Origin: Marinoscillum sp. 108
GTDB lineage: Bacteria; Bacteroidota; Bacteroidia; Cytophagales; Cyclobacteriaceae
DNA: 64,000 bases
Direction of reading: 5' to 3'
Assembly (NCBI RefSeq): GCF_902506655.1
Contig: NZ_LR734808.1
Coordinates: 2,108,001-2,172,000, forward strand
The position numbers and the translations under genes are program-made. Of this stretch, positions 17,309 through 26,431 are shown piece after piece. The notes beneath the pieces were generated by a model that worked only from the letters and a program-made list of their open reading frames with translations, made no database searches and was not told where the DNA came from. Positions within the stretch are counted from its first letter, which is position 1. Each line of letters begins with the position of its first letter.

Positions 17309-18571
17309 ATGCTTATTTCGTCCAAGATTTATCGATTCACCTTCTTACTCAGCCTCTTCTCCCTCCTGCTAACCATCGCCTGTGGCGGCGGTGATGGGGA
17401 TGACGAACCGGAGCCAACCGCAGAAGGCATTTTGATCAACGAAATAGTGGCCTCCGGTGATGATTGGATTGAATTGTACAACGCGCTGGAAACCAGCAAA
17501 GACCTGAGTGGCTATACTATTTCGGATAGCGGCAATGAATATGAATTGCCTGCCGGCACCACCATTGCGGCCAGGGGATTTGTGGTGCTGCTCTGCAATG
17601 ATCTCGGAACAGGCCTCAATACCAACTTCAAGCTTTCGTCAAGTGGAGAATCGGTGTCCCTGAAAAATGCCGAAGGGACTCTTATTGATCAAGTGGAATT
17701 CCCCAATCTGGACAATGGTCAGTCCTATGCCAGATTCCCGGATGGTGCGGATCTTTGGCAGATCACCGGTGTTACCACTCAAGGAGAATCCAACGGGTCG
17801 GATGGAGCTCCGGCCATCAATTCCATCTCCAGATCTCCACTCGTGCCAGCATTGAATGAAAATGTGGTCGTCACTGCCGAGTTGATTTCAACCACTGGTG
17901 TGGCTTCAGTAAAGTTGTTTCATCGCTTCAATGGCAGTGCCTTCTCGGAGGTGGCCATGACGCTTCAAAGCGGAACCTCTTACACTGGCACAATCCCGGG
18001 AATGGCCACAGAAGGGACTGTGGAGTATTACGTGGAAGCAGTAGGAACTAACGGATCATCTTCATTCAAGCCTGCCTCTGCGCCGGATAATACTGACGAT
18101 TATTTACTCAATACAGATCCCCTGCCCCAGTTGGTCATCAATGAATTTATGGCCAGCAATACCTCCTGTTGTCCGGATACCGATAGTGGAGAGGATGAGT
18201 TTGACGACTGGATAGAAATCCACAACCTGGGCGCTACTGCAGTGAATCTTGCAGACATGTATTTCTCAGACGATAAAGACAATCCTTTCGGCGATAAAAT
18301 CAGTGATGATGACGCTGCTGCCACTACCATTCCTGCGGGTGGTTATCTGGTGTTTTGGGCAGACGGATCCACCAGCCAGGGACCCACTCACCTCAATTTT
18401 AGCTTGAGCGCAGATGGCGAAGATGTCGGGTTGTTTTACATCGATGGACGTACCATTGACGCCTACACCTTTGGCGCCCAAAGCGAGAATGTCTCATGGG
18501 GACGAATCACAGATGGTGGCGACACCTGGGGAGCGCAGGCTACCCCCACACCGGGCCAGGCCAATCAATGA
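17309..18571 (+). CDS. Lipoprotein with two lamin-tail-like domains
   Basis: 420 residues. The lipobox LTIAC is followed by a Gly/Asp linker. One lamin-tail (LTD) domain follows (about 40-150, ILINEIVASGDDWIELYN), then an Ig/FN3-like region (about 165-275) and a second LTD (about 285-420, LVINEFMASN and DDWIEIHNLG). LTD domains in bacteria are extracellular beta-sandwich modules thought to mediate binding at surfaces. It is 116 bp downstream of the CotH gene in the same direction, so both may act together on the cell surface. Specific substrate unknown. Confidence 0.88.
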   Translation: MLISSKIYRFTFLLSLFSLLLTIACGGGDGDDEPEPTAEGILINEIVASGDDWIELYNALETSKDLSGYTISDSGNEYELPAGTTIAARGFVVLLCNDLGTGLNTNFKLSSSGESVSLKNAEGTLIDQVEFPNLDNGQSYARFPDGADLWQITGVTTQGESNGSDGAPAINSISRSPLVPALNENVVVTAELISTTGVASVKLFHRFNGSAFSEVAMTLQSGTSYTGTIPGMATEGTVEYYVEAVGTNGSSSFKPASAPDNTDDYLLNTDPLPQLVINEFMASNTSCCPDTDSGEDEFDDWIEIHNLGATAVNLADMYFSDDKDNPFGDKISDDDAAATTIPAGGYLVFWADGSTSQGPTHLNFSLSADGEDVGLFYIDGRTIDAYTFGAQSENVSWGRITDGGDTWGAQATPTPGQANQ

Positions 18572-19040
18572 TGGCTGAACAGGGTTCATAACACCAGGGA
18601 AAGGCTGCTACCAGGGTATAAAATAAGTGATTTTTTAGGATCATGTAATATTTGTGTGGCGTACATTAAATGGTAATATTTTGCAAACCGAATTAATCCT
18701 CTTGTAATTCAGAAAAGTAGTAACGCAAAGGAGGGCGGGGCATCCAAGGCAAGTGTGAATCATTTTGACTCCAAAAAATTCCCAAAAAAAGCTCAAACCA
18801 GATGAGTCGAAATGATTTTTTGCGTTGGTGCCTTTTCTTTTGCTTCGTTTTCTTTGGGCAAGCAATAGAAAATGAAGGTAAGTAGCCAGTCAATTGGATT
18901 GAGGTAAATAAGGTATCAGATCACTATCTCACAATCCATCTTTAATGCAATCTCCCCACAGGAATTCCGCATGATCCATTTTTCAGACCGATTTTGCGAG
19001 GGACGTAACTAAGGATTACGTCTAAATAATCAAACAAATA
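18572..19040. repeat. Dispersed 180-bp repeat (copy 1) in a gene-free spacer
   Basis: The segment at about 18710-18890 (gggcggggcatccaaggcaa, tgattttttgcgttggtgcc, tttctttgggcaagcaa) recurs almost unchanged at 61360-61540, in the same orientation. Both copies are followed by a similar stretch ending ggaattccg. It looks like a non-autonomous mobile element or remnant. No gene is supported in the spacer. Confidence 0.65.
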
Positions 19041-19082
19041 AGGAAATGAAAGATACAAATTAAAACAATCGCACTTGGAGCA

Positions 19083-19364
19083 ATGGCCTTCTTGATCGTG
19101 TCATGTGCTTCACAGAAAAATCAGACCAGTAGCAATGACCAAAGACCTTCGGGTCAGCAGGCTGGTCGTCAGCAGGGACCGCCAAGTTTCTCTCAGCTCA
19201 TCGCTGAAATGGACGCCAACGAGGATGGTAAACTGGCCAAAAGCGAGGTGAAAGGGCCCCTGGCCAATGATTTCTCAAAAATTGACACCAACAGTGACGG
19301 GTTTCTTTCAGAAAGTGAATTGAAAAATGCCCATGCGCCACAGAGAGGCGGCCCAAGAAACTAA
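19083..19364 (+). CDS. EF-hand domain lipoprotein (start region frameshifted)
   Basis: A small calcium-binding protein with two EF-hand loops, DANEDGKLAKSE and DTNSDGFLSESE. The readable frame has ATG at 19083, but this leaves only half a signal peptide (AFLIVSCAS). In-frame codons 19053-19082 read IQIKTIALGA, and an ATG AAA at 19046-19051 is out of frame by the single G at 19052. Without that base the protein would start MKIQIKTIALGAMAFLIVSC, a perfect lipoprotein signal. So this is either a one-base insertion or an assembly error. The Gln/Pro-rich segment after the cysteine is a surface linker. A strong terminator follows. Confidence 0.75.
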   Translation: MAFLIVSCASQKNQTSSNDQRPSGQQAGRQQGPPSFSQLIAEMDANEDGKLAKSEVKGPLANDFSKIDTNSDGFLSESELKNAHAPQRGGPRN

Positions 19365-19389
19365 GCAACCCGTATTTCATCACACTCCC

Positions 19390-19416
19390 ATCCCCGACTT
19401 GTCGGGGATTTTTTTT
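19390..19416 (+). terminator. Intrinsic terminator after the EF-hand gene
   Basis: Perfect stem atccccgac/gtcggggat with a TT loop followed by a run of T residues, 26 bp after the EF-hand stop. Confidence 0.9.
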
Positions 19417-19474
19417 GTTTTCCCTGCACTCAGTTGAATACCAGCTGCTGGGTGGCAAAATCGGTCAATCCTCT

Positions 19475-20401
19475 TTAAACACGCAATATCGCTTCCAGAA
19501 AACCCATATTTTCGCCTTTGTTTTTCACAATAAGCACCGGAATGTCCGACTCATGAAATACCAGTTTTTCCGCCATAGAGCCGATCAAAATAGAAGAAGC
19601 AGTGGTTCTTCCCCGGGAGCCTATGGCGATGATATCCGCCCCAAACTCAATAGCTCGCGCATGTACCAGCTTCTCATTTTCATCCAGCTTTGAAGAAAGG
19701 AAGGAACACTCCAGGTCACCCGAAAACTGATGATCTTTCTGAAATTTGGCACATTCATTCCTGGCATGACCTCTGATGATCTCATCAAATTCCTCATACG
19801 TTTTTCCGATCTTATAATATCCTGTAGGCACGTTGTAGATATGCACCAAAGCCATGTCTTTCGGTGATTTTTTTGTCAGCACTTCTGCCTGATGCACCGC
19901 AAGTGCAGAATGCCTTGAAAAGTCGACAGGGATCAATACTTTTTTGATTTCAGGTCTAAAGTTTTCGGGTACGAGTAAAAGCGAACATGGGCACTTTCTG
20001 GCGATGTGACTGGAAACCAGGCCGGAACCTTTCAGACTCTTCTTCCTTCCCATCACGATCAAGTCCACAGACTTTACTTTGGCCAATTTCAAAATCTTAT
20101 CAATAGGAGCCCCATCCTTAACGATGCATTCTGTTTTAACTTCAGACCCCTGAAAATACTGGCCAACCTTTTGCTCTATTTCTGCCTGAATACTTTCATC
20201 AAGCGGGGCCATCAAAGTAGGATACTTTTGGATAAGTTCCTCCGGAAATTCAAGGGTTTTGGCCACATGCAAAAAGAAAATTCGCTCAATAGGGAGGATT
20301 TTGCTGATCATGGCCGCATACCGGATCACATGTTCATCCATTTCTGTAAGATCGAGGGTAACGAGTGCTACCTGGTAAGAATGATGTTTGAAAGCTTCCA
20401 T
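19475..20401 (-). CDS. Universal stress protein, two tandem UspA domains
   Basis: 308 residues starting at ATG 20401 (MEAFKHHSYQVALVTLDLT); the frame reaches a TTG at 20425, which is a less likely start. Two UspA folds lie in tandem. The second carries the G-2x-G-9x-G-S nucleotide-binding pattern (IAIGSRGRTTASSILIGSMA), the first a divergent form (IVMGRKKSLKGSGLVSS). Such proteins bind ATP or other ligands and accumulate under stress. It is preceded closely by another UspA gene with the same orientation, so the two likely form one unit. Confidence 0.9.
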   Translation of the reverse strand: MEAFKHHSYQVALVTLDLTEMDEHVIRYAAMISKILPIERIFFLHVAKTLEFPEELIQKYPTLMAPLDESIQAEIEQKVGQYFQGSEVKTECIVKDGAPIDKILKLAKVKSVDLIVMGRKKSLKGSGLVSSHIARKCPCSLLLVPENFRPEIKKVLIPVDFSRHSALAVHQAEVLTKKSPKDMALVHIYNVPTGYYKIGKTYEEFDEIIRGHARNECAKFQKDHQFSGDLECSFLSSKLDENEKLVHARAIEFGADIIAIGSRGRTTASSILIGSMAEKLVFHESDIPVLIVKNKGENMGFLEAILRV

Positions 20402-20428
20402 AGTGTTAAGAGATTCGTTGTACAACCA

Positions 20429-21241
20429 TTATTTTAATATCAGCAAAGGTATGGGGCTGTGAAAGGTCATTTTTTCTGTTAAGCTCTCGTTAAAAAGTCG
20501 CTCGATGAAAGAATAACTCTTTGGGAGTATGGTGATCAGATCGACCTTATGGGCCAGACTGTATTCCACCAGGCCTTCTTCCACACTGTGGTGGTAGGTA
20601 AAATGAAAGTCTGATTTCACTTCTTCCAGCTGTTTGAGAATGACCTCTCGATTATCAAGTTCCTGCCTGATCATATTTTTCGCATCACGATTCAATGTAA
20701 TCACATCCACAGTCAGCTCCATTTCCTTAGCCAAACTAATCAAAAACTGAATTTCCCGATTCACTGTGGAAGTACTGTAGTCACTGGCCAGGCCTACTTT
20801 TTTCAGGCGCTTGAGTGACGTTTTATCTGGAATGACAAATACGGGCACGTCTACTCTTTTGATAATCTTTGCTGTTTTTGTTCCCCAGATTTCATCAAAA
20901 CCCTTAGCTCCTTTGGTGGCCATGACCAGTAGATCAATCGCTTCGTTCTGAGCAGTCCCCACAATGTTATCCAACGAAAGGCCCCGCTCTTTTCTGAATT
21001 CATGAGGCACCCTGTTCAACCCCGGGTGCTCTTTAAGGAGTTTTGCGAACTTTCTGTCAATGCTTTTTTCAAGTTTATCGGGGTGATCTTCATAGTCTTC
21101 CTCAGCGATGAGGCGATGATACACGTGCAGTATGAGCAATCGACCACCCATCCGGTCCGCCAGGTAAATCGCCTGTTCCAAGGCATTTCCTGCTCTTTCT
21201 GAAAAATCTGTAGGTACTAGAATGTTTTTTAGTGTTTTCAT
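20429..21241 (-). CDS. Universal stress protein, UspA family
   Basis: 270 residues from ATG 21241 (MKTLKNILVPTDFSERAG), the classic UspA N-terminal strand. The first domain contains LLVMATKGAKGFDEIWGTKT, a near-match to the ATP-binding loop. The second domain (about 140-270) is shorter and lacks an obvious loop. The gene lies 27 bp upstream of the second UspA gene, indicating co-transcription. The open frame upstream of ATG 21241 reaches 21289 but lacks Usp homology. Confidence 0.9.
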   Translation of the reverse strand: MKTLKNILVPTDFSERAGNALEQAIYLADRMGGRLLILHVYHRLIAEEDYEDHPDKLEKSIDRKFAKLLKEHPGLNRVPHEFRKERGLSLDNIVGTAQNEAIDLLVMATKGAKGFDEIWGTKTAKIIKRVDVPVFVIPDKTSLKRLKKVGLASDYSTSTVNREIQFLISLAKEMELTVDVITLNRDAKNMIRQELDNREVILKQLEEVKSDFHFTYHHSVEEGLVEYSLAHKVDLITILPKSYSFIERLFNESLTEKMTFHSPIPLLILK

Positions 21242-21501
21242 GATTGAAGCCGTTAAGTGAATAATCTGAAAATCCAATGATAAAGGCAAACCCTCTGATT
21301 AATCATGACATTACCCGTTGTACATCTATGAGATAAATCAGGTGACTGATCACAGTCAGACCAGTCTCGGAAACAGGGTGAAGGCTTAACAAAGAGATCA
21401 ATAAATTTTTAAAAGGAGCAGGATTCATTGGAAGATAACATTGGAAGCCCCATCTCCTCCCCAAAAATTATCTTTAATTTGGGAGAACGGACCCAACGCC
21501 T

Positions 21502-21699
21502 ATGATACCATCAGAATTTGAGCGATACGAGCAAATGGAAAAGGAACAGCTACCAGTCCCTAAGCATAAACTTCACAAATGGACCCATTTTGCCGGGTTG
21601 TACGCCGCAGAACATGTCGCTGCCACAGAGTTTGTCATTGGTGCCACTTTCATCAGTTATGATCACCCAAAAGTGGCGACTCACTTAGCAAAATTCTAA
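21502..21699 (+). pseudogene. N-terminal remnant of an NCS-type permease
   Basis: 65 residues with HKWTHFAGLYAAEHVAATEF and VIGATFISYD. This looks like the start of a cytosine/purine (NCS1-like) or related permease that normally has 12 helices and over 400 residues. The frame stops after the first helix segment and nothing downstream continues it before the SusD gene. It is best read as a truncated permease gene. An independent small protein is less likely. Confidence 0.5.
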
Positions 21700-21735
21700 A
21701 AATCGCTCATCTCCAAAATCAGACAAAGGCAGCTC

Positions 21736-21766
21736 AAAAAAAAATGCCGGGCCAAAGCCCGGCATT
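21736..21766 (-). terminator. Intrinsic terminator of the susC-susD unit
   Basis: Perfect aatgccgggc/gcccggcatt stem with a 4-base loop followed, on the minus strand, by nine T residues. It lies 42 bp after the SusD stop. Confidence 0.93.
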
Positions 21767-21807
21767 CCACTAACACCATGAAAAGTAATATGAAGAAGTA
21801 ATGAATG

Positions 21808-23277
21808 TTAAGGATTCTGCTTGATCAAAGGATTGTTAGCTATTTCATTGGATGGAATGAAGTAGATGTTTCGCGGATCATCCCATGGAATCACCTGAGT
21901 AGTCTGCCCTTCATCCAGATGCATCCCCGGATAGCTTCGATCAATGTTCATCTTATTTCTGACCAGATCAGTCAACCTAAAACCCTCCCAGGCCAGCTCT
22001 AGTCTCCGCTCGTGCAAGACCACCTCCAAAGCAGATGCAAATCCCTTCAGGTCTGTGGTGGTATAGAGCGCTGTACCTGTCAGCCCGGCACGCTCTCTGA
22101 TCACATTTACATCCGCTATGGCTTGAGCAGCATTATTCAGATGAGCATAAGCTTCTGCCCTGTTCAGGTACACCTCGCCCAGTCTAATCAGCTGTGGGGA
22201 GTTGAGGGTAACCACACCGTCCTGGTAAGAAAACTTGGTGATGAAGTATTTGGGAAATCCATTGCGTTCCTTCACCGTCACTCCATCCGGCTCAAGGTCC
22301 GGCACAATAAAGTCATTACGAATGTCATCCGGATATTGCAAAAGGAAATCTCTCAGCGGCTCAGAGGCGTATACCTCGCCCCAACCCTGCCCCTGATCCG
22401 TAAGATACATGGAGCCAATAGAAGCCGAAGCATGATCATCCTGCAGCAGGTGTGCCACCAGGAAGATGGCCTCCTCAGATTCCGACCCATTCCAGAATGA
22501 ATTGAGATAATCAGCTCTGGAAACCAGTGAAAAATCATCACCATCGATCACTTTATCGGCATAGTCGATGGCATCCTGCCACTGCTCCATGTGCAGATAC
22601 ACTCTGCTAAGCAAGGCCTGAGCAGCGCCTTCCGACGCATAGGCTGATCCACGACCGCCAGACATTAACTCTTCAGCTTTCAGCAAGTCTGCCTCCACCT
22701 GGGCGTAGCACTGGCCCACGGTAGATCGGGCTTCGGTTGGCTCATCAGCAAGAGAGGTCTTAAGGATGATCCCCGGGTTATCCACCCCATGACTGTAAGG
22801 CAGTGCAAACAGCTTCAACAGACTCAGGTGCAACAAGCCTCTGAGAAAGTAATTCTCTCCGAGCAATTGTCGGAAATTGTCAGACGAAGACTCATCTACG
22901 GCACCAATAATCTGATTGCAGCCATTGATGGCCCGGTAGGAGGAAAACCACACATAGCTGGTGTTTTCCATCGTAGCGATGTGCTCTCTGGTGAAAGCAT
23001 AAAAGAGTGGATCTGTAGTAGACCCGCTGATCATCACATTATCACTAGGAAACTCCGACAGCTGGTGGTCATTGCGCACCCAGTAGTTAGCCGTATATTC
23101 CTTGTTGTCATATACAATCAATTTTTTGAGCATGGCATAGTTGCCATTGGTGGCGGCCACGAGACCTTCATAGTTGCTAGCCAGCGACTCGTTTACAATA
23201 CCATCGCTGGGAAGCTGATCCAGCTCACAGGCGGTCAATATCGAAAGGGAGATGAGCAATATATAAAATCGTTTCAT
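21808..23277 (-). CDS. SusD/RagB-family outer-membrane glycan-binding lipoprotein
   Basis: 489 residues. Lipoprotein signal MKRFYILLISLSILTAC, then the SusD-like TPR-rich N-terminal half (LLSRVYLHMEQWQDAIDYAD) and the conserved C-terminal block LGEVYLNRAEAYAHLNNAAQ with the following VNVIRERAGL and VLHERRLELAWEGFR. SusD proteins sit on the outer face and cap the SusC porin, delivering oligosaccharides. The gene is 11 bp downstream of susC in the same operon. The glycan specificity is not readable from the sequence; the PUL context suggests an amino-sugar polymer. Confidence 0.95.
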   Translation of the reverse strand: MKRFYILLISLSILTACELDQLPSDGIVNESLASNYEGLVAATNGNYAMLKKLIVYDNKEYTANYWVRNDHQLSEFPSDNVMISGSTTDPLFYAFTREHIATMENTSYVWFSSYRAINGCNQIIGAVDESSSDNFRQLLGENYFLRGLLHLSLLKLFALPYSHGVDNPGIILKTSLADEPTEARSTVGQCYAQVEADLLKAEELMSGGRGSAYASEGAAQALLSRVYLHMEQWQDAIDYADKVIDGDDFSLVSRADYLNSFWNGSESEEAIFLVAHLLQDDHASASIGSMYLTDQGQGWGEVYASEPLRDFLLQYPDDIRNDFIVPDLEPDGVTVKERNGFPKYFITKFSYQDGVVTLNSPQLIRLGEVYLNRAEAYAHLNNAAQAIADVNVIRERAGLTGTALYTTTDLKGFASALEVVLHERRLELAWEGFRLTDLVRNKMNIDRSYPGMHLDEGQTTQVIPWDDPRNIYFIPSNEIANNPLIKQNP

Positions 23278-23288
23278 GTCTGTTCTTT

Positions 23289-26267
23289 TTAAAATCTTGC
23301 GGTCAATTTCATCAAATACTGCTTGCTGATAGGGTATTTGAAATCCTGAAAACCAGGAAGTTCAAATGCGGCCACAGAAACCCTCGCTTCAGGATCCAAT
23401 CCTGAGAATTTGGTCCAGGTATAGAGGTTATCACCACTCAGACCCAGGTTAAGGCTCTGCAACTTCAGCGCATTGCACACGGACTGTGGGAAGCTGTAAG
23501 TCAGCGACACGTTTCTCAACCTAATGTAGCTGCCGTCTTCCAGGTATCTGGACGAAGGTGCATTAGAGAGTTTATTTCCCCCACGCTTAGGCAATGGATG
23601 GGTAGCATCGTCTCCGGGCTTTTCCCATCGGCTCCAGCCATCCTGCAGCTCCATCATGTTGTATTCGGTATAGGCTCCGTCATTGTCAAAAAGCTGTCGG
23701 GCACTGTGATACACCTTATTTCCATACTGGTAGCTGAGTAACACACTCAACGAAAATCCTTTGTAGCTCACGGAGTTGGTCCACCCGCCATACAGTTTGG
23801 GCAGTACGCTTCCCACTCGCTGAAACTCCGCTTCGTTATAGTTGGACGTAGCCTCTCTGGACACTACATTCCCACTGGCGTCACGGTTGACTTTTTCCCA
23901 AAGGGGATCACCATTGGCCGGATCCACACCCAACCATTTCGGTAAATACCACTGTCTCAACTCCTCTCCCACTGCGGAGATCTGATTCACATCTGTACCG
24001 AAAAGCAACTGATCAGTATCAGCAAACTTGAGGTTCTCGCTCTGGTTGAAGGCCACGTTGTATGAAGAGGTCCAGTTGATTCCATTGCCTTTAAAAATGT
24101 CAGCAGAAATAGCCGCTTCCACTCCTTGATTTCTGATCTCACCCACATTTCTTGCTTGTATCTCAAAACCGGTAGACAGTGGCAACTGCACGTCTAACAG
24201 GAGATCGGTTGTGGTGTTATTGTAGTAATCAAAGGTGGCGTTGATCCTGTTGAAGAAAGTAAGGTCCACACCGATGTTTCTCGAAACCAGTGTTTCCCAC
24301 GTGATATTGTTATTGGCCAGCAAGGGAATAGTGGCCGCAGGAATGCCATTGTACTGGTCTGAAAGATCGTAGTATGACAGGTACGGGAACGAATTGGAAC
24401 CCACATTATCATTACCTACCTCCCCATAGCTACCCCGCACCTTCAGGAAGGAGATCACATTGTTGTAGACAAAAAAGTCTTCAGAACTAACAATCCATGA
24501 AGCGGAAGCTCCGGGAAAATACCCCCATCTGCTTTCGGGTCCGAATTTGGAAGAAGCATCCGCTCTAAATACTCCTGTCACGAAGTATTTTCCTCCGTAT
24601 GAGTAACTCATTTCAGATAAGTAGGAAAGTCTCGTTCCCGTCACGTTATTTCCATAGATACTCACAGGCTCGGATGCCGCCCCGATCACATTCAGACCAA
24701 TAGGTATGTTTCGGGCGCTCGCCCCCAAGTTTTCGTAGTAATAATAATTACCCTCTGCACCGATAAAGCCACCTACAGTATGTTTACCAAAACTCTTCTC
24801 GCCTCTTAAAATCAAAGTGGAAATGGCATCCTTGGAAGCAGCTGTAGAGGTACTAATAGACCCTTTAGAGGCTTTCCCCTCGCGGGTTCTGGGATCATAG
24901 AAAGACTCATAACGCCCATGGGAAATCGAAACCCTGTTTCTGGACTCTATAGAAAGCCAGTCTGTAAGGTCTATGTTCAGAAAAGCATTACCCGAAAAAT
25001 CAAGTCCTTTTGAATTGTTGTAGTTGTATTGTGCAGAGTGAAGCACATTTTTGCTATCACGTCCGTACCATTCCTCAGAGCTGGTGTTATCGATGTACTT
25101 GATCGATCCATCATCACTATAAGGGCTGTCCCAGGGCAGGTACAGGAAAGGATCGTATCTCCAGTCCCAAAAATCCTGATTACGCTCACTGCTAATCAGG
25201 GAAAGATTGGTTTTGAGGGACACATTCTCTTTCAGTTGGAAGTTGAGGTTGGTACGTAAACTCATGCGCTCATAACCAGTCTCCAGCAGCGTGCCATCCT
25301 CCTGATAGTAGTCACCGGACACCGCGTAGGTCATTTTATCGGTACCCCCACGAGCAGACAGGTAGTAATTTTGCAGTACCCCACGCTTAAATGATTCATC
25401 CAGCCAGTTGAAATCCCTATCTCTCAAGTCCTCGGGTCTCACCTTCAGGAAATTGACCCGTTCGTCTCCCCACATGATTTCCTGCAGGTCATAAAGATCA
25501 GAACCATTCATCATACTGAAATTGCCTGTGGTGATTTCTTTAACTCCCACAGACGTGGAAAACTCAATCACCGGATCTCCCTTTCCTTGTTTGGTAGTCA
25601 CAATCAGCACCCCACCTGACGCCAGCGATCCGTAAAGTGAAGTAGCAGCGGCATCCTTCAATACTGTCACAGAAGCCACATCATTGGGCTGATAAGTACC
25701 CCCGATGATCCCATCTACCACCACGAGCGGAGCCCTGTCGGCAGTGAGCGAGTTTACACCTCTGATCCTGATCTCAGCAGGCTCCCCGGGTGAGCCACTG
25801 CTGGTGGTCACACTCACACCTGCCACCTTGCCCTGTAGCATGCTTTCAATATTCGAACTGGTGACATTCTTCAGGTCCTTCTCACCAATGGTAGTGGCAG
25901 AAGCTGTAAGCTCCCTTCTGGATTTCTCTGAATACCCCATCACGACCACTTCCGACAGTTCAGCGATATCTACCGTCATCGTCATATCTATCCTGGACTG
26001 ATTATTCACAGGCACTCGCTGCGACTCGAAGCCCACAAACGAAAAGATCAGCACATCGTCCGGCGCTGCCTGAATGGTGTAATTACCATCCAGATCAGTA
26101 ATAGATCCTGTAGTGCCTCCTTCAATTAACACCGTTGCTCCCGGAATGGCTTCACCATCCTCAGCAATCACTTTGCCTTTGATCACCGACTGTGCGCCTG
26201 CCAAAAACGAGACAAACAACAATGCCGAAATCACCAGACCTTTCTTTAGAGTAAATCGCTTAATCAT
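23289..26267 (-). CDS. SusC/RagA-family TonB-dependent outer-membrane receptor
   Basis: 992 residues. Signal peptide (ends FLAGAQ), an N-terminal carboxypeptidase-regulatory-like domain (about 27-110, VIKGKVIAEDGEAIPGATVL), a TonB plug (about 115-235) with the SusC signatures SNIESMLQGKVAGV, IRIRGVNSLTADRAPLVVVD and VLKDAAATSLYGSLASGGVL, and a 22-strand barrel to the C-terminus (YLMKLTARF). It imports oligosaccharides across the outer membrane together with SusD, driven by TonB. Two direct-repeat operator-like boxes lie just upstream (26286-26305 and 26338-26357). Confidence 0.96.
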   Translation of the reverse strand: MIKRFTLKKGLVISALLFVSFLAGAQSVIKGKVIAEDGEAIPGATVLIEGGTTGSITDLDGNYTIQAAPDDVLIFSFVGFESQRVPVNNQSRIDMTMTVDIAELSEVVVMGYSEKSRRELTASATTIGEKDLKNVTSSNIESMLQGKVAGVSVTTSSGSPGEPAEIRIRGVNSLTADRAPLVVVDGIIGGTYQPNDVASVTVLKDAAATSLYGSLASGGVLIVTTKQGKGDPVIEFSTSVGVKEITTGNFSMMNGSDLYDLQEIMWGDERVNFLKVRPEDLRDRDFNWLDESFKRGVLQNYYLSARGGTDKMTYAVSGDYYQEDGTLLETGYERMSLRTNLNFQLKENVSLKTNLSLISSERNQDFWDWRYDPFLYLPWDSPYSDDGSIKYIDNTSSEEWYGRDSKNVLHSAQYNYNNSKGLDFSGNAFLNIDLTDWLSIESRNRVSISHGRYESFYDPRTREGKASKGSISTSTAASKDAISTLILRGEKSFGKHTVGGFIGAEGNYYYYENLGASARNIPIGLNVIGAASEPVSIYGNNVTGTRLSYLSEMSYSYGGKYFVTGVFRADASSKFGPESRWGYFPGASASWIVSSEDFFVYNNVISFLKVRGSYGEVGNDNVGSNSFPYLSYYDLSDQYNGIPAATIPLLANNNITWETLVSRNIGVDLTFFNRINATFDYYNNTTTDLLLDVQLPLSTGFEIQARNVGEIRNQGVEAAISADIFKGNGINWTSSYNVAFNQSENLKFADTDQLLFGTDVNQISAVGEELRQWYLPKWLGVDPANGDPLWEKVNRDASGNVVSREATSNYNEAEFQRVGSVLPKLYGGWTNSVSYKGFSLSVLLSYQYGNKVYHSARQLFDNDGAYTEYNMMELQDGWSRWEKPGDDATHPLPKRGGNKLSNAPSSRYLEDGSYIRLRNVSLTYSFPQSVCNALKLQSLNLGLSGDNLYTWTKFSGLDPEARVSVAAFELPGFQDFKYPISKQYLMKLTARF

Positions 26268-26285
26268 TTGAGAATATTTTAGATA

Positions 26286-26305
26286 CTTTCAATTCCTTAT
26301 TTTTA
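26286..26305. promoter_or_regulatory. Putative AgaR/DeoR-type operator (site 1)
   Basis: Two tandem 10-bp units, ctttcaattc and cttattttta, in the susC leader. The same CTTTC/ATTT 10-bp period occurs in three other places of this PUL. It fits the TTTCRTTTYRTTT form of the AgaR box of enterobacteria. Confidence 0.45.
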
Positions 26306-26337
26306 ACGTAAAAGCAAATTAATAAATAAATAATTAA

Positions 26338-26357
26338 CTTTCAATTACTTTCATTAA
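26338..26357. promoter_or_regulatory. Putative AgaR/DeoR-type operator (site 2)
   Basis: Tandem 10-bp units ctttcaatta and ctttcattaa between the divergent susC and EamA genes. This is the best-conserved of the two copies in this intergenic region. Confidence 0.5.
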
Positions 26358-26431
26358 GATTTATACATTTTGCCTTTTCTTTCTATTATTACAATGTTAA
26401 TGAGTTCAATTCACACTAACTATCTCCTTAT

